A program made the position numbers and the translations under genes. DNA of 64,000 nt from the NCBI GenBank assembly GCA_017464475.1, contig JAFTZQ010000018.1, forward strand, positions 1 to 64,000, given 5' to 3'. The notes below the pieces were generated by a model, which was given only the letters and a program-made list of their open reading frames with translations, was not told where the DNA came from and did not search any database. Below are positions 1-7,105 of this stretch, in pieces. The stretch comes from Paludibacteraceae bacterium. Its GTDB lineage: Bacteria > Bacteroidota > Bacteroidia > Bacteroidales > Paludibacteraceae. The first letter of the stretch is position 1. Every line of letters starts with the position of its first letter.

Positions 1-112
1 CGGAAGTGTACTTCAGTCCGGTGGCTTTCATGTAATTGTAAATCGTGCGAAATTTCTTCGCGATCTTGCCCGAGATGTGATGAATCGGGTCTTCAAATAC
101 TACTTTTCCCAT
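1..112 (-). CDS. Small conserved hypothetical protein, cut by the window edge
   Basis: Reading leftwards from an ATG at 112, the frame stays open to the edge of the window and gives 37 residues starting MGKVVFEDPIHHISGK, a basic stretch with no membrane segment. The 3' part is missing, so length and domains cannot be judged. It precedes no other gene on its strand here, and the next small gene (356-673, same strand) lies upstream of it. From memory, similar small paired proteins occur in Bacteroidales genomes, but I do not know a function and assign none. Confidence 0.55.
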   Translation of the reverse strand, partial: MGKVVFEDPIHHISGKIAKKFRTIYNYMKATGLKYTS

Positions 113-355
113 AGTTAAGGTTGGTTTAATGGTTTGTTAATAATTAGAGTTTCCTTGTTGCTGATTTTTGAAAATAAACCAAGATAAACCCCTCAGTCGT
201 TTGTAGCCCGATGGGCTTTTGTATCTTTGCTCGCTGTAGCGTCCTTGTGAGCAAGCTCCCATGCCGCTCCATCAACCAAATCTACACTCCTGCGGAGTAC
301 AAACGCCAGAGGCAATAAACATAAATAAACTATGCAGCGTGTAGCATAATCATAG

Positions 356-673
356 TTAAACGAGTTTGGCGTACTCCTGGGCAATCATGTAATTGCGGAG
401 GTAGAAGTACTTGGGGTTGGGGGCTTTGAGTTGCTTCTCGAAAGCGACTTTGTAGGCGGTGATTTGCTCCTCGGTGAGGGCAGCAACGGCTTGAATCGCT
501 TGGCGGAACTTGGCTTGACGAGCCAATTCGGCTTCGGTGAAGGGTTTGGTACGCGGGTTGCAGATACGCCCTGTACAAAGGGTCTTACCACGTTTCTGGA
601 AGTAGGTGTCCGAGTGGGAACAGATCTTTCCGCGGTAGTGGTCCACCATGTCAATGGGTTTGTACTTTGCCAT
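356..673 (-). CDS. Small hypothetical protein with three N-terminal cysteines
   Basis: This 105-residue protein starts MAKYKPIDMVDHYRGK and has cysteines at 18, 33 and 38 in the stretch KTLCTGRICNPRTKPF. The second half is Gln/Ala/Lys-rich and probably helical. There is no signal peptide or membrane segment. The Cys and Asn-Pro spacing gives a coherent protein and no overlapping frame competes convincingly. A short inverted repeat (tatgc...gcata, 331-348) lies just past the stop and could be a weak terminator. Upstream, 674-710 is a run of AGAGTTTAG-like repeats. Function unknown; I recognise it only as a small Bacteroidales-type hypothetical. Confidence 0.6.
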   Translation of the reverse strand: MAKYKPIDMVDHYRGKICSHSDTYFQKRGKTLCTGRICNPRTKPFTEAELARQAKFRQAIQAVAALTEEQITAYKVAFEKQLKAPNPKYFYLRNYMIAQEYAKLV

Positions 674-860
674 AGTTTTAGAGTTTAGTGTTTAGAGTTT
701 AGAGTTTAGTGATTTCTCGACGAGAGGTCGACGAGGTGTCGTGTATGAAAGCATGCTTTTTCAAATCCGATGCAAAGGTACGATGAACAAATTACCTTTT
801 GCAAATTTTTCTTCAAAAAAAATCAAAAAAATGCATTTTCTCGATTTTTCATTTTTTCAA

Positions 861-885
861 TTCTTAGCCGCAAGGACACGATAAA
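861..885. repeat. TTCTTAGCC hairpin element, degenerate copy
   Basis: TTCTTAGCCGCAAGGACACG matches the dispersed TTCTTAGCCC...GGGCACGATTAT family also found at 6715, 21911, 31559, 59798 and 59920. The central stem is weakened in this copy. Confidence 0.55.
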
Positions 886-990
886 TTCACAGATTCACAG
901 ATTCACGCATCCTTGTCTGTTGGAAAAATCTCCATAATAATATAATAATATTATATATTATATATTTATTATGACCATAATCGTCTCTCA

Positions 991-1040
991 AAATTTTGTG
1001 TGAATGTGTGAATGTGTGAACGATTCTCACACAAAAATTT
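991..1040. repeat. Inverted repeat upstream of ImmA-like gene
   Basis: AAATTTTGTGTGA (991-1003) pairs with TCACACAAAAATTT (1027-1040) with one extra base. The loop holds direct repeats of GTGTGAAT. It abuts and overlaps the -33 box of the promoter at 1039-1070, a position that would suit an operator. Regulation is inference only. Confidence 0.45.
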
Positions 1041-1070
1041 GCATATGTAAGAAAAAAGCAGTATCTTTGC
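1039..1070 (+). promoter_or_regulatory. Bacteroidota promoter for the ImmA-like gene
   Basis: TTGCATATG at 1039 and TATCTTTG at 1062-1069 match the -33 and -7 boxes seen repeatedly in the window. The start codon is at 1093, giving a leader of about 15-20 bases. Confidence 0.75.
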
Positions 1071-1092
1071 GCGAATTTCGCGCAATTATATA

Positions 1093-2328
1093 ATGAAAGA
1101 AGAAATTATACATAAGTTTGAGTCCATCTTTGCTAAGGTGATTGACACCGACCAAGGGAATGTAGAATTGGTGCCTTCTCCCCAAGTGGTTCAAGTACCG
1201 ATGGCGGACGGTTTCGGTTTGCACTATGCTTTTCACTATGCAATACGATATAAAATTGATGGTGAAGACCATTATCTGGCTTTTCGATACCTTCAAAGTG
1301 ACCATTTGGTTTCTATCAAAGATTGCCGAAATTGGTTGTGGGGCGTAAAGCGACTTGGTTATAATGTCCGTGTATGCTTGGTAACCGATAAAGGTTATGA
1401 AGCAGAAGCATTAGAATATGTTCGCAATAATAGTTTCGACATAGATGGTCGTCTCATATTGGCTAAATTCTGCGGCGATGAGGAACAAACTTTAGTTCTA
1501 AATCGTCTCTGGACGGATTATTCAGACCCTCGTGGTCGTATGGGGGTGTTGGCTAGTGCCAATCCATGTAGCGGAGCGGTGTTATGTATGAACCACGAAT
1601 CGTATAACGCTATCGGTATTCTGTCAGAACTTAATATTCCTATCCGACAAGAATATGAATTCAAATGTCCCTATATCGAGGATGATAAGATAGAAGAAAA
1701 GGCACTACAGATCCTTAACGCAATGCAATTGACCGCAGAAGATTTGCGCAAAGAACCGGATTACTTGTGGCGGATTGCAGAGAGAGCGAAGTTAAAAATC
1801 GAGTTCATGGAAATGGGAGATGAATTTTTCGGAGAATACTCGTATACAGACAAAACGATATATTTGAATTATCGCCAGCGCTTATGGGGTGCTAATGTTC
1901 GTGAACGCTTTACTTTGGCTCACGAATTAGGACATCATTTCTTGCATCGCCACATATTGGAACAATACAACTATACCGCTGCCGAAGATCAGGATACGAT
2001 CAATGTTACAGGTGCTTCCAATACACAGATTCGTTATTTTGAGTCCCAAGCTAATAAGTTTGCGTCTTATATCTTAATGCCGGGTAAAGTGTTTGCGGAC
2101 TATGCGCAAGAAGTGATGCTCTCCATGAATATTCGCAAGGGATTTGTTTATGATGATAATCAATACTCACAGAGCGAAGGTGCCTTTAATCATAGAACGG
2201 CATTGGATTTTATTAGCAAAGTAGCTGACCATTTTTATGTTTCCAAAGATGCAGCTCGTTATCGTCTAAAGAACTTAGGCTTGTTGCGAGAACAATACGA
2301 TGTGGACACTCAAAAATTGTTCTTTTAA
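1093..2328 (+). CDS. ImmA/IrrE-like metallopeptidase with an extra N-terminal domain
   Basis: The C-terminal half carries the zinc-peptidase signature HELGHH at residues 277-282 in the context RFTLAHELGHHFLHRH, followed by ESQANKFASYILMP, which is typical of the ImmA/IrrE (DUF955) family. Family members cleave repressors or act as toxins or stress regulators; the target here is unknown. The first 150 or so residues are not an XRE helix-turn-helix as in many relatives. The segment VCLVTDKGYEAEALEYVRNN, followed by IDGRLIL, resembles the C-terminal part of Mrr-type PD-(D/E)XK domains, but the expected E-x-K strand reads LAFRYLQ, so a nuclease would be inactive. That last comparison is my inference. 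The next gene starts inside this gene's stop codon, so the two are translated together. Confidence 0.8.
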   Translation: MKEEIIHKFESIFAKVIDTDQGNVELVPSPQVVQVPMADGFGLHYAFHYAIRYKIDGEDHYLAFRYLQSDHLVSIKDCRNWLWGVKRLGYNVRVCLVTDKGYEAEALEYVRNNSFDIDGRLILAKFCGDEEQTLVLNRLWTDYSDPRGRMGVLASANPCSGAVLCMNHESYNAIGILSELNIPIRQEYEFKCPYIEDDKIEEKALQILNAMQLTAEDLRKEPDYLWRIAERAKLKIEFMEMGDEFFGEYSYTDKTIYLNYRQRLWGANVRERFTLAHELGHHFLHRHILEQYNYTAAEDQDTINVTGASNTQIRYFESQANKFASYILMPGKVFADYAQEVMLSMNIRKGFVYDDNQYSQSEGAFNHRTALDFISKVADHFYVSKDAARYRLKNLGLLREQYDVDTQKLFF

Positions 2329-3419
2329 TGCAAATCACAGAAAACCTCATATTTTATCCCGAACGCGGATTGTTCTGTCTAACTGACGGAAAGGAAAGTT
2401 GTATTGCCGGTACAGGCGGTTATGTAACACCTTTGTTTGTGGCAGCGCTATCCCGCCAGTTAGCAGACAAATATCAGCAACTATTAAAAAGCAAAGAGTG
2501 GCAGACACTTCCAGTGAAAACAACTTATGTCTCTTATACGGAGATATGCCATTTTGTATCTCTTTCTGAGAATGAATTGGTACAATCATCTATGCCTGAG
2601 GAGCAAAAAGAGGTATTGTACAAATTGATACGTATCTACTTACAATGGGTGATAGATCAAGAGGACGAAATGGTTAGAATCAATCCATCGGTATGGCTCG
2701 AACCGGCATTCTATCCGACAGGAGTGTATGCCGAAAGCGAAGATTTTGACCCGTACAATCGTTACGACTCAATCCCCATTGACGGCTTTGCTCGTTCTGC
2801 ACTCTATTTCTTTATCGCGAACACTGCCAAGAATATCATTAAGTCTGCCATTCAGGAAGATGATTTATTAACAGCCAGCAAGAATGTCATAGAGAAATGC
2901 AAAGCTATCTTTGATGATTGGGATAATATCATTTTACAGCGCGGTATGTTCCGAGGACTATTAGATGCGTACTTGAATTGGCGTTTCTATCAGACTGAAA
3001 CAAAACTTGCGCATGATATTTCATTATCTAATGATGATATTTGGCAACAAATATTTAATGAGGAAATGCGCGCGCATGCATTGTTTGACAAAAATATGGA
3101 TACTCTCCGTTTATACAGTTTACGACCTTTGTTGGATTTGCAAGGAGAACTGATAAAAAGAATACAGAAGGATCATCCCTATATCTCCACGTCCGCTAAA
3201 GCCATAGTTCCAATGAACCTGCCGAGAGAGGGAGATGTTCAAGCACTTATACGTTGGCTAGATGCAGAAGCAAAGGAAGGAAGAGACTATCTTGCCGACC
3301 ATGATGGCAATGTAGAAGCTCTATGTGATGACGCCATCTTTAGAAAGAAGATAGGTTGGTATAAAATCAAAGCGAATAGTTTGCGCACTGCTTTGAGACG
3401 AAAAAATACAAGAAAATAG
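2328..3419 (+). CDS. Unknown partner protein of the ImmA/IrrE-like peptidase
   Basis: A 363-residue soluble protein whose ATG shares one base with the TAA of the metallopeptidase gene (TAATG), implying translational coupling. It is rich in aromatic and acidic residues and mostly helical in appearance after residue 80. It begins MQITENLIFYPERGLFCLTD and ends with a basic tail (ALRRKNTRK). I see no nuclease, ATPase or DNA-binding motif. Given the coupling to an ImmA/IrrE protein in an accessory region, a joint stress or phage-response role is plausible but only inferred. No family assigned. Confidence 0.7.
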   Translation: MQITENLIFYPERGLFCLTDGKESCIAGTGGYVTPLFVAALSRQLADKYQQLLKSKEWQTLPVKTTYVSYTEICHFVSLSENELVQSSMPEEQKEVLYKLIRIYLQWVIDQEDEMVRINPSVWLEPAFYPTGVYAESEDFDPYNRYDSIPIDGFARSALYFFIANTAKNIIKSAIQEDDLLTASKNVIEKCKAIFDDWDNIILQRGMFRGLLDAYLNWRFYQTETKLAHDISLSNDDIWQQIFNEEMRAHALFDKNMDTLRLYSLRPLLDLQGELIKRIQKDHPYISTSAKAIVPMNLPREGDVQALIRWLDAEAKEGRDYLADHDGNVEALCDDAIFRKKIGWYKIKANSLRTALRRKNTRK

Positions 3420-3456
3420 CACTTTTTGGGCATAAAAATACTAACGGGACAAAAAA

Positions 3457-3501
3457 CGGGACAAGCGTCCTATGATGTCCCGCAAAAAGGCAGTACTTTT
3501 G
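3457..3501 (+). promoter_or_regulatory. Hairpin plus -7 box upstream of the primase trio
   Basis: CGGGAC (3457-3462) pairs with GTCCCG (3477-3482), and a further direct copy of CGGGACA lies at about 3445. TACTTTTG at 3494-3501 fits a -7 box, while the -33 region is occupied by the hairpin instead of a clear TTG box. The arrangement suggests operator control of the genes from 3625 on. The leader to the first ATG is about 120 bases and contains the palindrome TGGGTACCCA. Confidence 0.45.
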
Positions 3502-3624
3502 CACCGGATTTCCGAAAACAACGGAAGTTCGGTGTAATTTTTTATAAACAACGCGAAAAGTTTGGCGGGCTTGGGTACCCACGAATGCATTCACCATCAG
3601 GCTTCAGCACAAACAATTTTCGCA

Positions 3625-4008
3625 ATGAAAAAGAATTTGAATTTATGCGTGGACTTAATCACGCAGATGAAAGAGGGAGACCTCAAAGTGTTGGACAGCC
3701 GTAAAGGAACACTTTTCCGCAATGAGGAAGACAAGTTCACCTTTACCGAACGCGGAGCACGACCGCACGAAGTGCATCCGGAACTGCATTGGCAGACGCT
3801 CGATAAGAGCCGTTATGGCAAAGTCTCTGCCAATGCCAACCACATCAAACTGGAGTTGTATATCCCGCATGGCGACTATGCCGATGGACGCGATCTTGCC
3901 GACATCCTGGCATCGCAGGTTGACCAGATGGGCGACAACCTCTGTGAGATGGATCTGGCGAAAGTGGTAGAAGCTATCCGAGCACTCAGAAAGGAGGCGT
4001 CATGTTAA
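3625..4008 (+). CDS. Hypothetical protein, first gene of a primase-associated trio
   Basis: I take the start as the ATG at 3625 (MKKNLNLCVDLITQMKEG), because the in-frame region upstream is leader sequence containing a promoter and palindromes. The product is 127 residues, with no membrane segment. Its middle portion (FTFTERGARPHEVHPELHW) and the segment KLELYIPHGDYADGRDL look like a compact beta-rich fold. The next gene overlaps by 7 bases and a VirE/DUF3987 protein follows, a gene order I know from Bacteroidales chromosomes and integrated elements. Function unknown; a role with the replication-type protein downstream is inferred from the order. Confidence 0.65.
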   Translation: MKKNLNLCVDLITQMKEGDLKVLDSRKGTLFRNEEDKFTFTERGARPHEVHPELHWQTLDKSRYGKVSANANHIKLELYIPHGDYADGRDLADILASQVDQMGDNLCEMDLAKVVEAIRALRKEASC

Positions 4009-4388
4009 TCATCGCCCTTCGGAAAGGTGGTAGTCCGTGTAGCACGGACTGCCCCTTCTACACCGAGACAGGCAAAGTGACCGGTGTACGCGGTATTCCT
4101 CTCAAGACCCATTGCCGCATGACCATGAACCCGTGGATGGTTGACTGCGACATCTACAACGTCCATTGTATTGACAAGCTCGAAGTCTCCGAAGAACAAT
4201 GGAAAGCGATGCAACGCGCCGTGCACAAACGTGCTATCCGCCAACGCAAACTCTATCCCGAAGACCATGCGGAAATACATCCTGTCGGTTGTGAATGGAC
4301 TCGCTCCAAAGGCAAATGGAACAGCGCCAAAAGTAAAAACCCCCTCCAACTCCCCCACAAGGGGGAGAGAAAGAAAACGGCGAATTAG
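4002..4388 (+). CDS. Cysteine-rich hypothetical protein, second gene of the trio
   Basis: A 128-residue protein overlapping the preceding gene by 7 bases. The first half contains GSPCSTDCPFYTETGK and later cysteines (THCRMT, DCDIYNVHC, VGCEW), spaced in a way that could bind zinc; this is not shown. It is basic. The C-terminal tail KNPLQLPHKGERKK is encoded by a copy of the CCCCTCC palindromic repeat (4340-4370), so the natural end of the protein may have been changed by that insertion. Function unknown. Confidence 0.6.
   Translation: MLIIALRKGGSPCSTDCPFYTETGKVTGVRGIPLKTHCRMTMNPWMVDCDIYNVHCIDKLEVSEEQWKAMQRAVHKRAIRQRKLYPEDHAEIHPVGCEWTRSKGKWNSAKSKNPLQLPHKGERKKTAN
4340..4370. repeat. CCCCTCC palindromic element inside a gene
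   Basis: CCCCCTCCAACTCCCCCACA is followed at once by AGGGGGAGAG. It has the same architecture as copies at 4738, 26229, 38210 and 45741. It lies in frame near the 3' end of the gene at 4002-4388. Confidence 0.75.
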
Positions 4389-4445
4389 GCTAATTAAACG
4401 AATTTTTAAGGTCAAAAATTATCAAAAATTAAGGAAAATTATATT

Positions 4446-6680
4446 ATGATTTGTTATCAAGAAAACGTAAGCAAAGGCACGCCCAAGCCTTGCACTCCCG
4501 AAATCTGGGATAGCCTCATCGACAGTCCCGAAGTGAAGACTATCTGCAACCGCATTGCAGCACTCGACCCAACTGCTGAGGACTACAACGACCGCAAACA
4601 AGCGCTCAAACGTCGTCTGCCTATCATCATTCCGCACGCAGCGTCTTTCCGTAACGGCAAGCGCGTCAGCGCAGATGCTATCCCGTCCGGTCTTGCTATG
4701 CTGGATGTGGACCATGTGGACAATCCGAGGGAAATAACCCCTCTCCAACTCTCCCCACAAGGGGAGAGAGACAAATTTCTACGCAAGAACGGGATTGTGC
4801 TGGTGGCTATCACGGCGAGCGGACATGGGTTGCGAGTGATCGGGAAGAGAGAGCATGGAGAGAGCATTGAGGCGGCACAGATGCGGATGGCACAGGTACT
4901 CGGGATCAAGGAGTACGACGCGGTGACAAAGGATTTGGCGCGTGCGTCCTATGTCGTTCCTCGTGGTTATATCCTTTGGATATACGAAGCCGGTTTGTTC
5001 GCAGAGCGAGAAGTTTTGTCTGTTGATTCCGGATTGTATCCGCAGAAAGCATTACCGCCGCATATAGAGGATAGTTCGTCTCCTGCTCAGCGTGATAGCG
5101 CTGAGTTATCCTATCGCGGCATCCCATACGCCGACATCATACAGCAGTTGATGCTATCGATTGGAGTTGCAGACGGAGCCGAGCAAGGTGAACGCAACAC
5201 GGTGTATTTCAGTCTGGCGAACTACATGCGGTATATCTGCGATTTCGATGCGGTGTTGCTGCTGCGCGTGTTGCCGGACTTTGGATTGAGCGAGGCAGAG
5301 AGACGGCAGGCAATTTCGTCTGCGATAGGTCGACCGCGAAAGAGTCAAGTGCCGGTTGTTGTACAATCAGCGGTTGCTATTTGCGAGAAGGAAGCACATG
5401 TCAACGAGCAATCTCCGCTGGAGAAATCCACCGCACTGCCTCTGCCGGAACTGCCAAGGTTGTTGAAGTTGGTTTGTCGGAGACTGCCTGAAGACTATCG
5501 ACCTGCGATGGTCATTGCAAGTCTGCCGGTGTTGGGAACATTGGCGACGAAGATTCGCTTCGAGTATCTGGACAGACAGGAGCAATCGCTCTCGTTCTTC
5601 TCTTGTATCACTGCTCCGGCTGCTTCCGGTAAGTCGTTCATCCGCAAACCGCTCGATCTTTTGCTCACTCCAATCAACGAGCAAGACGCCATCGAACGGG
5701 AGAAAGAACAGGCGTACAAGGACAAACTCCGTGCCTCCAAGAACTCCAAGAACCAACCGGAAGACCCGCACGCTTGTCCGCGAAATAACGGCGTGGCAAT
5801 CTCAATTGCGAAACTATTGCAACTATTGACCTATGCAGAAGGCAAACACCTAATCGGTATCGGCGAAGAAATGGATACGCTGGTCAAGTCTGAACGAGCC
5901 GGTGTTTGGTCGCAGAAAAGCGATATCTACCGTCTGGCCTTTGATAACGCGGAATACGGTCAAGCCTACATGTCCGATGCTTCGTTTAACGCACACATCA
6001 AAGTGTATTACAACTTACTTTTAACGGGCACGCCGAACTCCATGAAGCGGTTTTTCAAAGATCTCGAAAACGGTTTGGCAACACGTGTGTGCTTTGCTCA
6101 ACTGCCGGATACGAGTTTTACTGAGATTCCTATCTTTGCGCCCTACACGGAATCCGAGAAAGCCGAGATCATCCGCTGGGCACGCCAATTGGATGCGGAA
6201 AGCGGAACACTCGTTTGTCCGCAACTGGATAAGGTCATCGGGGATTGGCTGGAAAAGAAACGTCAGCAAGCGATGGAAGCGGACTCGCATGCTATGGACA
6301 CGCTCCGTCGTCGTGCCGGTGTGATGGGATTTCGCGCAGGGATGCTCTGTTACTTGCTCGAAAACCGCAAGTTCACCAAGACCGTTGCATCTTTTGCAGA
6401 GTGGGTAGCCGAATATGTATTCCGTAACCAAATGGAACTTTGGGGAGAACAGATGGAACAAGAACTTTCCGGCGCACTCGAAGTGCTATCCGGCGAAAGA
6501 GGTTCCGCAGCTTCACTCCTCGCTTTGCTACCTGCCGAGTTCACCACTGCCGACCTCATCAAACTCCGTGCGCGCAAAGGCCAGTCGGTCAAGAACAACG
6601 CCATCTGCATGGTTCTCAACCGTTGGAAAACCAACAATAAGATTTCCAAAATTAATGAATCGACTTGGAGGAAACTGTAA
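4446..6680 (+). CDS. VirE/BT4734-like and DUF3987 primase-helicase-like protein
   Basis: The N-terminal part (about 1-170) resembles the BT4734/VirE N-terminal domain: it has GLAMLDVDH with acidic residues D87 and D89, and TASGHGLRVIGK around 122-133, an arrangement like primase-polymerase cores. The following part (about 340-600) fits DUF3987, with a Walker A-like APAASGKS ending near residue 397. Such proteins occur on Bacteroidota mobile elements and are thought to act in replication or mobilisation; this role is by family, not shown. An in-frame CCCCTCC repeat (4738-4771) encodes TPLQLSPQGERDK between the two halves of the first domain. It ends at a strong terminator (6688-6714). The long frame is intact. 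Confidence 0.8.
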   Translation: MICYQENVSKGTPKPCTPEIWDSLIDSPEVKTICNRIAALDPTAEDYNDRKQALKRRLPIIIPHAASFRNGKRVSADAIPSGLAMLDVDHVDNPREITPLQLSPQGERDKFLRKNGIVLVAITASGHGLRVIGKREHGESIEAAQMRMAQVLGIKEYDAVTKDLARASYVVPRGYILWIYEAGLFAEREVLSVDSGLYPQKALPPHIEDSSSPAQRDSAELSYRGIPYADIIQQLMLSIGVADGAEQGERNTVYFSLANYMRYICDFDAVLLLRVLPDFGLSEAERRQAISSAIGRPRKSQVPVVVQSAVAICEKEAHVNEQSPLEKSTALPLPELPRLLKLVCRRLPEDYRPAMVIASLPVLGTLATKIRFEYLDRQEQSLSFFSCITAPAASGKSFIRKPLDLLLTPINEQDAIEREKEQAYKDKLRASKNSKNQPEDPHACPRNNGVAISIAKLLQLLTYAEGKHLIGIGEEMDTLVKSERAGVWSQKSDIYRLAFDNAEYGQAYMSDASFNAHIKVYYNLLLTGTPNSMKRFFKDLENGLATRVCFAQLPDTSFTEIPIFAPYTESEKAEIIRWARQLDAESGTLVCPQLDKVIGDWLEKKRQQAMEADSHAMDTLRRRAGVMGFRAGMLCYLLENRKFTKTVASFAEWVAEYVFRNQMELWGEQMEQELSGALEVLSGERGSAASLLALLPAEFTTADLIKLRARKGQSVKNNAICMVLNRWKTNNKISKINESTWRKL
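4738..4771. repeat. CCCCTCC palindromic element inside the primase-like gene
   Basis: CCCCTCTCCAACTCTCCCCA is followed by CAAGGGGAGAGAG. It lies in frame and adds roughly 11 residues (PLQLSPQGERD) to the N-terminal domain of the gene at 4446-6680. Confidence 0.75.
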
Positions 6681-6687
6681 AATGAGA

Positions 6688-6714
6688 GAAGGGCGACCCG
6701 AAAGGTCGTCCTTC
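6688..6714 (+). terminator. Intrinsic terminator-like hairpin after the primase gene
   Basis: GAAGGGCGACC (6688-6698) pairs with GGTCGTCCTTC (6704-6714), 11 pairs with one wobble and a cgaaa loop. It begins 8 bases after the stop codon. The T-run after it is poor (ATTCTT). Confidence 0.75.
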
Positions 6715-6741
6715 ATTCTTAGCCGCGAGGGCACGATTAAT
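6715..6741. repeat. TTCTTAGCC hairpin element
   Basis: ATTCTTAGCCGCGAGGGCAC, then GATTAAT, is a copy of the dispersed family. It directly follows the terminator at 6688-6714. Confidence 0.65.
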
Positions 6742-6833
6742 GCAGAGCATTTTTCACACATTCACTGATTCACACAAAATTGTGGCGAATCAGGTAAAAA
6801 TCATATAATAATTATATTTTCTTTCAAAAACAT

Positions 6834-6864
6834 TTGCATATTCAAAAAAAAAGTATTACTTTTG
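6834..6864 (+). promoter_or_regulatory. Bacteroidota promoter for a short transcript
   Basis: TTGCATATTC at 6834 and TACTTTTG at 6857-6864 form a good -33/-7 pair with an A-run between. No reading frame begins within the next 100 bases. A terminator lies at 6943-6967, so this promoter appears to serve a small RNA. Confidence 0.7.
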
Positions 6865-6870
6865 CACCAG

Positions 6871-6968
6871 ATTTGTTCGGTGATATGTGTTTGTTCGGTT
6901 AAACAGAACTCATAATTAAAAGCGAACAACTTTTCTCTAAAAGCGGGTGCTTCGGCACTCGCCTTTTC
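6871..6968 (+). ncRNA. Candidate small RNA, about 98 nt
   Basis: A promoter (6834-6864) is followed by a leader without an open frame. Two copies of TTGTTCG (6873-6879, 6891-6897) can each pair with CGAACAA (6923-6929), so two alternative folds are possible. The transcript would end at a strong hairpin, GCGGGTGC-TTCG-GCACTCGC (6943-6962), followed by CTTTT. The UUCG tetraloop and 8-pair stem make the terminator convincing. It matches no RNA family I can name. It sits between the primase gene and the AlbA_2 regulator and could regulate either; that is inference. Confidence 0.6.
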
Positions 6969-7054
6969 GTATGTCTATTATCCGGCATTGATACTAACTC
7001 TTATACCTAAATCAGCCTACTTCAGCATAAAGTTGAATATTTCCCTTCAAAAAT

Positions 7055-7085
7055 TTGTATATGTCAAAAAATTTTTGTACCTTTG
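7055..7085 (+). promoter_or_regulatory. Promoter of the AlbA_2 regulator gene
   Basis: TTGTATATGTC at 7055 and TACCTTTG at 7078-7085. The start codon chosen for the gene (7106) lies about 15 bases past the expected start of transcription, which rules out the longer frame starting at 7055. Confidence 0.75.
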
Positions 7086-7105
7086 CACCCAAATTTGGTG
7101 CAAGG

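Larger units (their letters stand above)
674..1092. other. 419-base gene-free stretch with repeats and one promoter
   Basis: The stretch holds, in order: TTTAGAGTTTAG-like simple repeats (674-710), a TTCTTAGCC element (861-885), TTCACAGA repeats (886-905), an AT-only block around 935-972, a long inverted repeat (991-1040) and a promoter for the ImmA-like gene. No gene is visible. Its layout resembles 6715-6864. Confidence 0.6.
6681..7105. other. 425-base gene-free stretch
   Basis: The stretch holds a terminator, a TTCTTAGCC element, TTCAC-type repeats (6752-6772), an AT-rich block, a promoter, the candidate small RNA (6871-6968), about 90 bases with nothing recognisable, and the promoter of the AlbA_2 gene. 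Confidence 0.6.
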
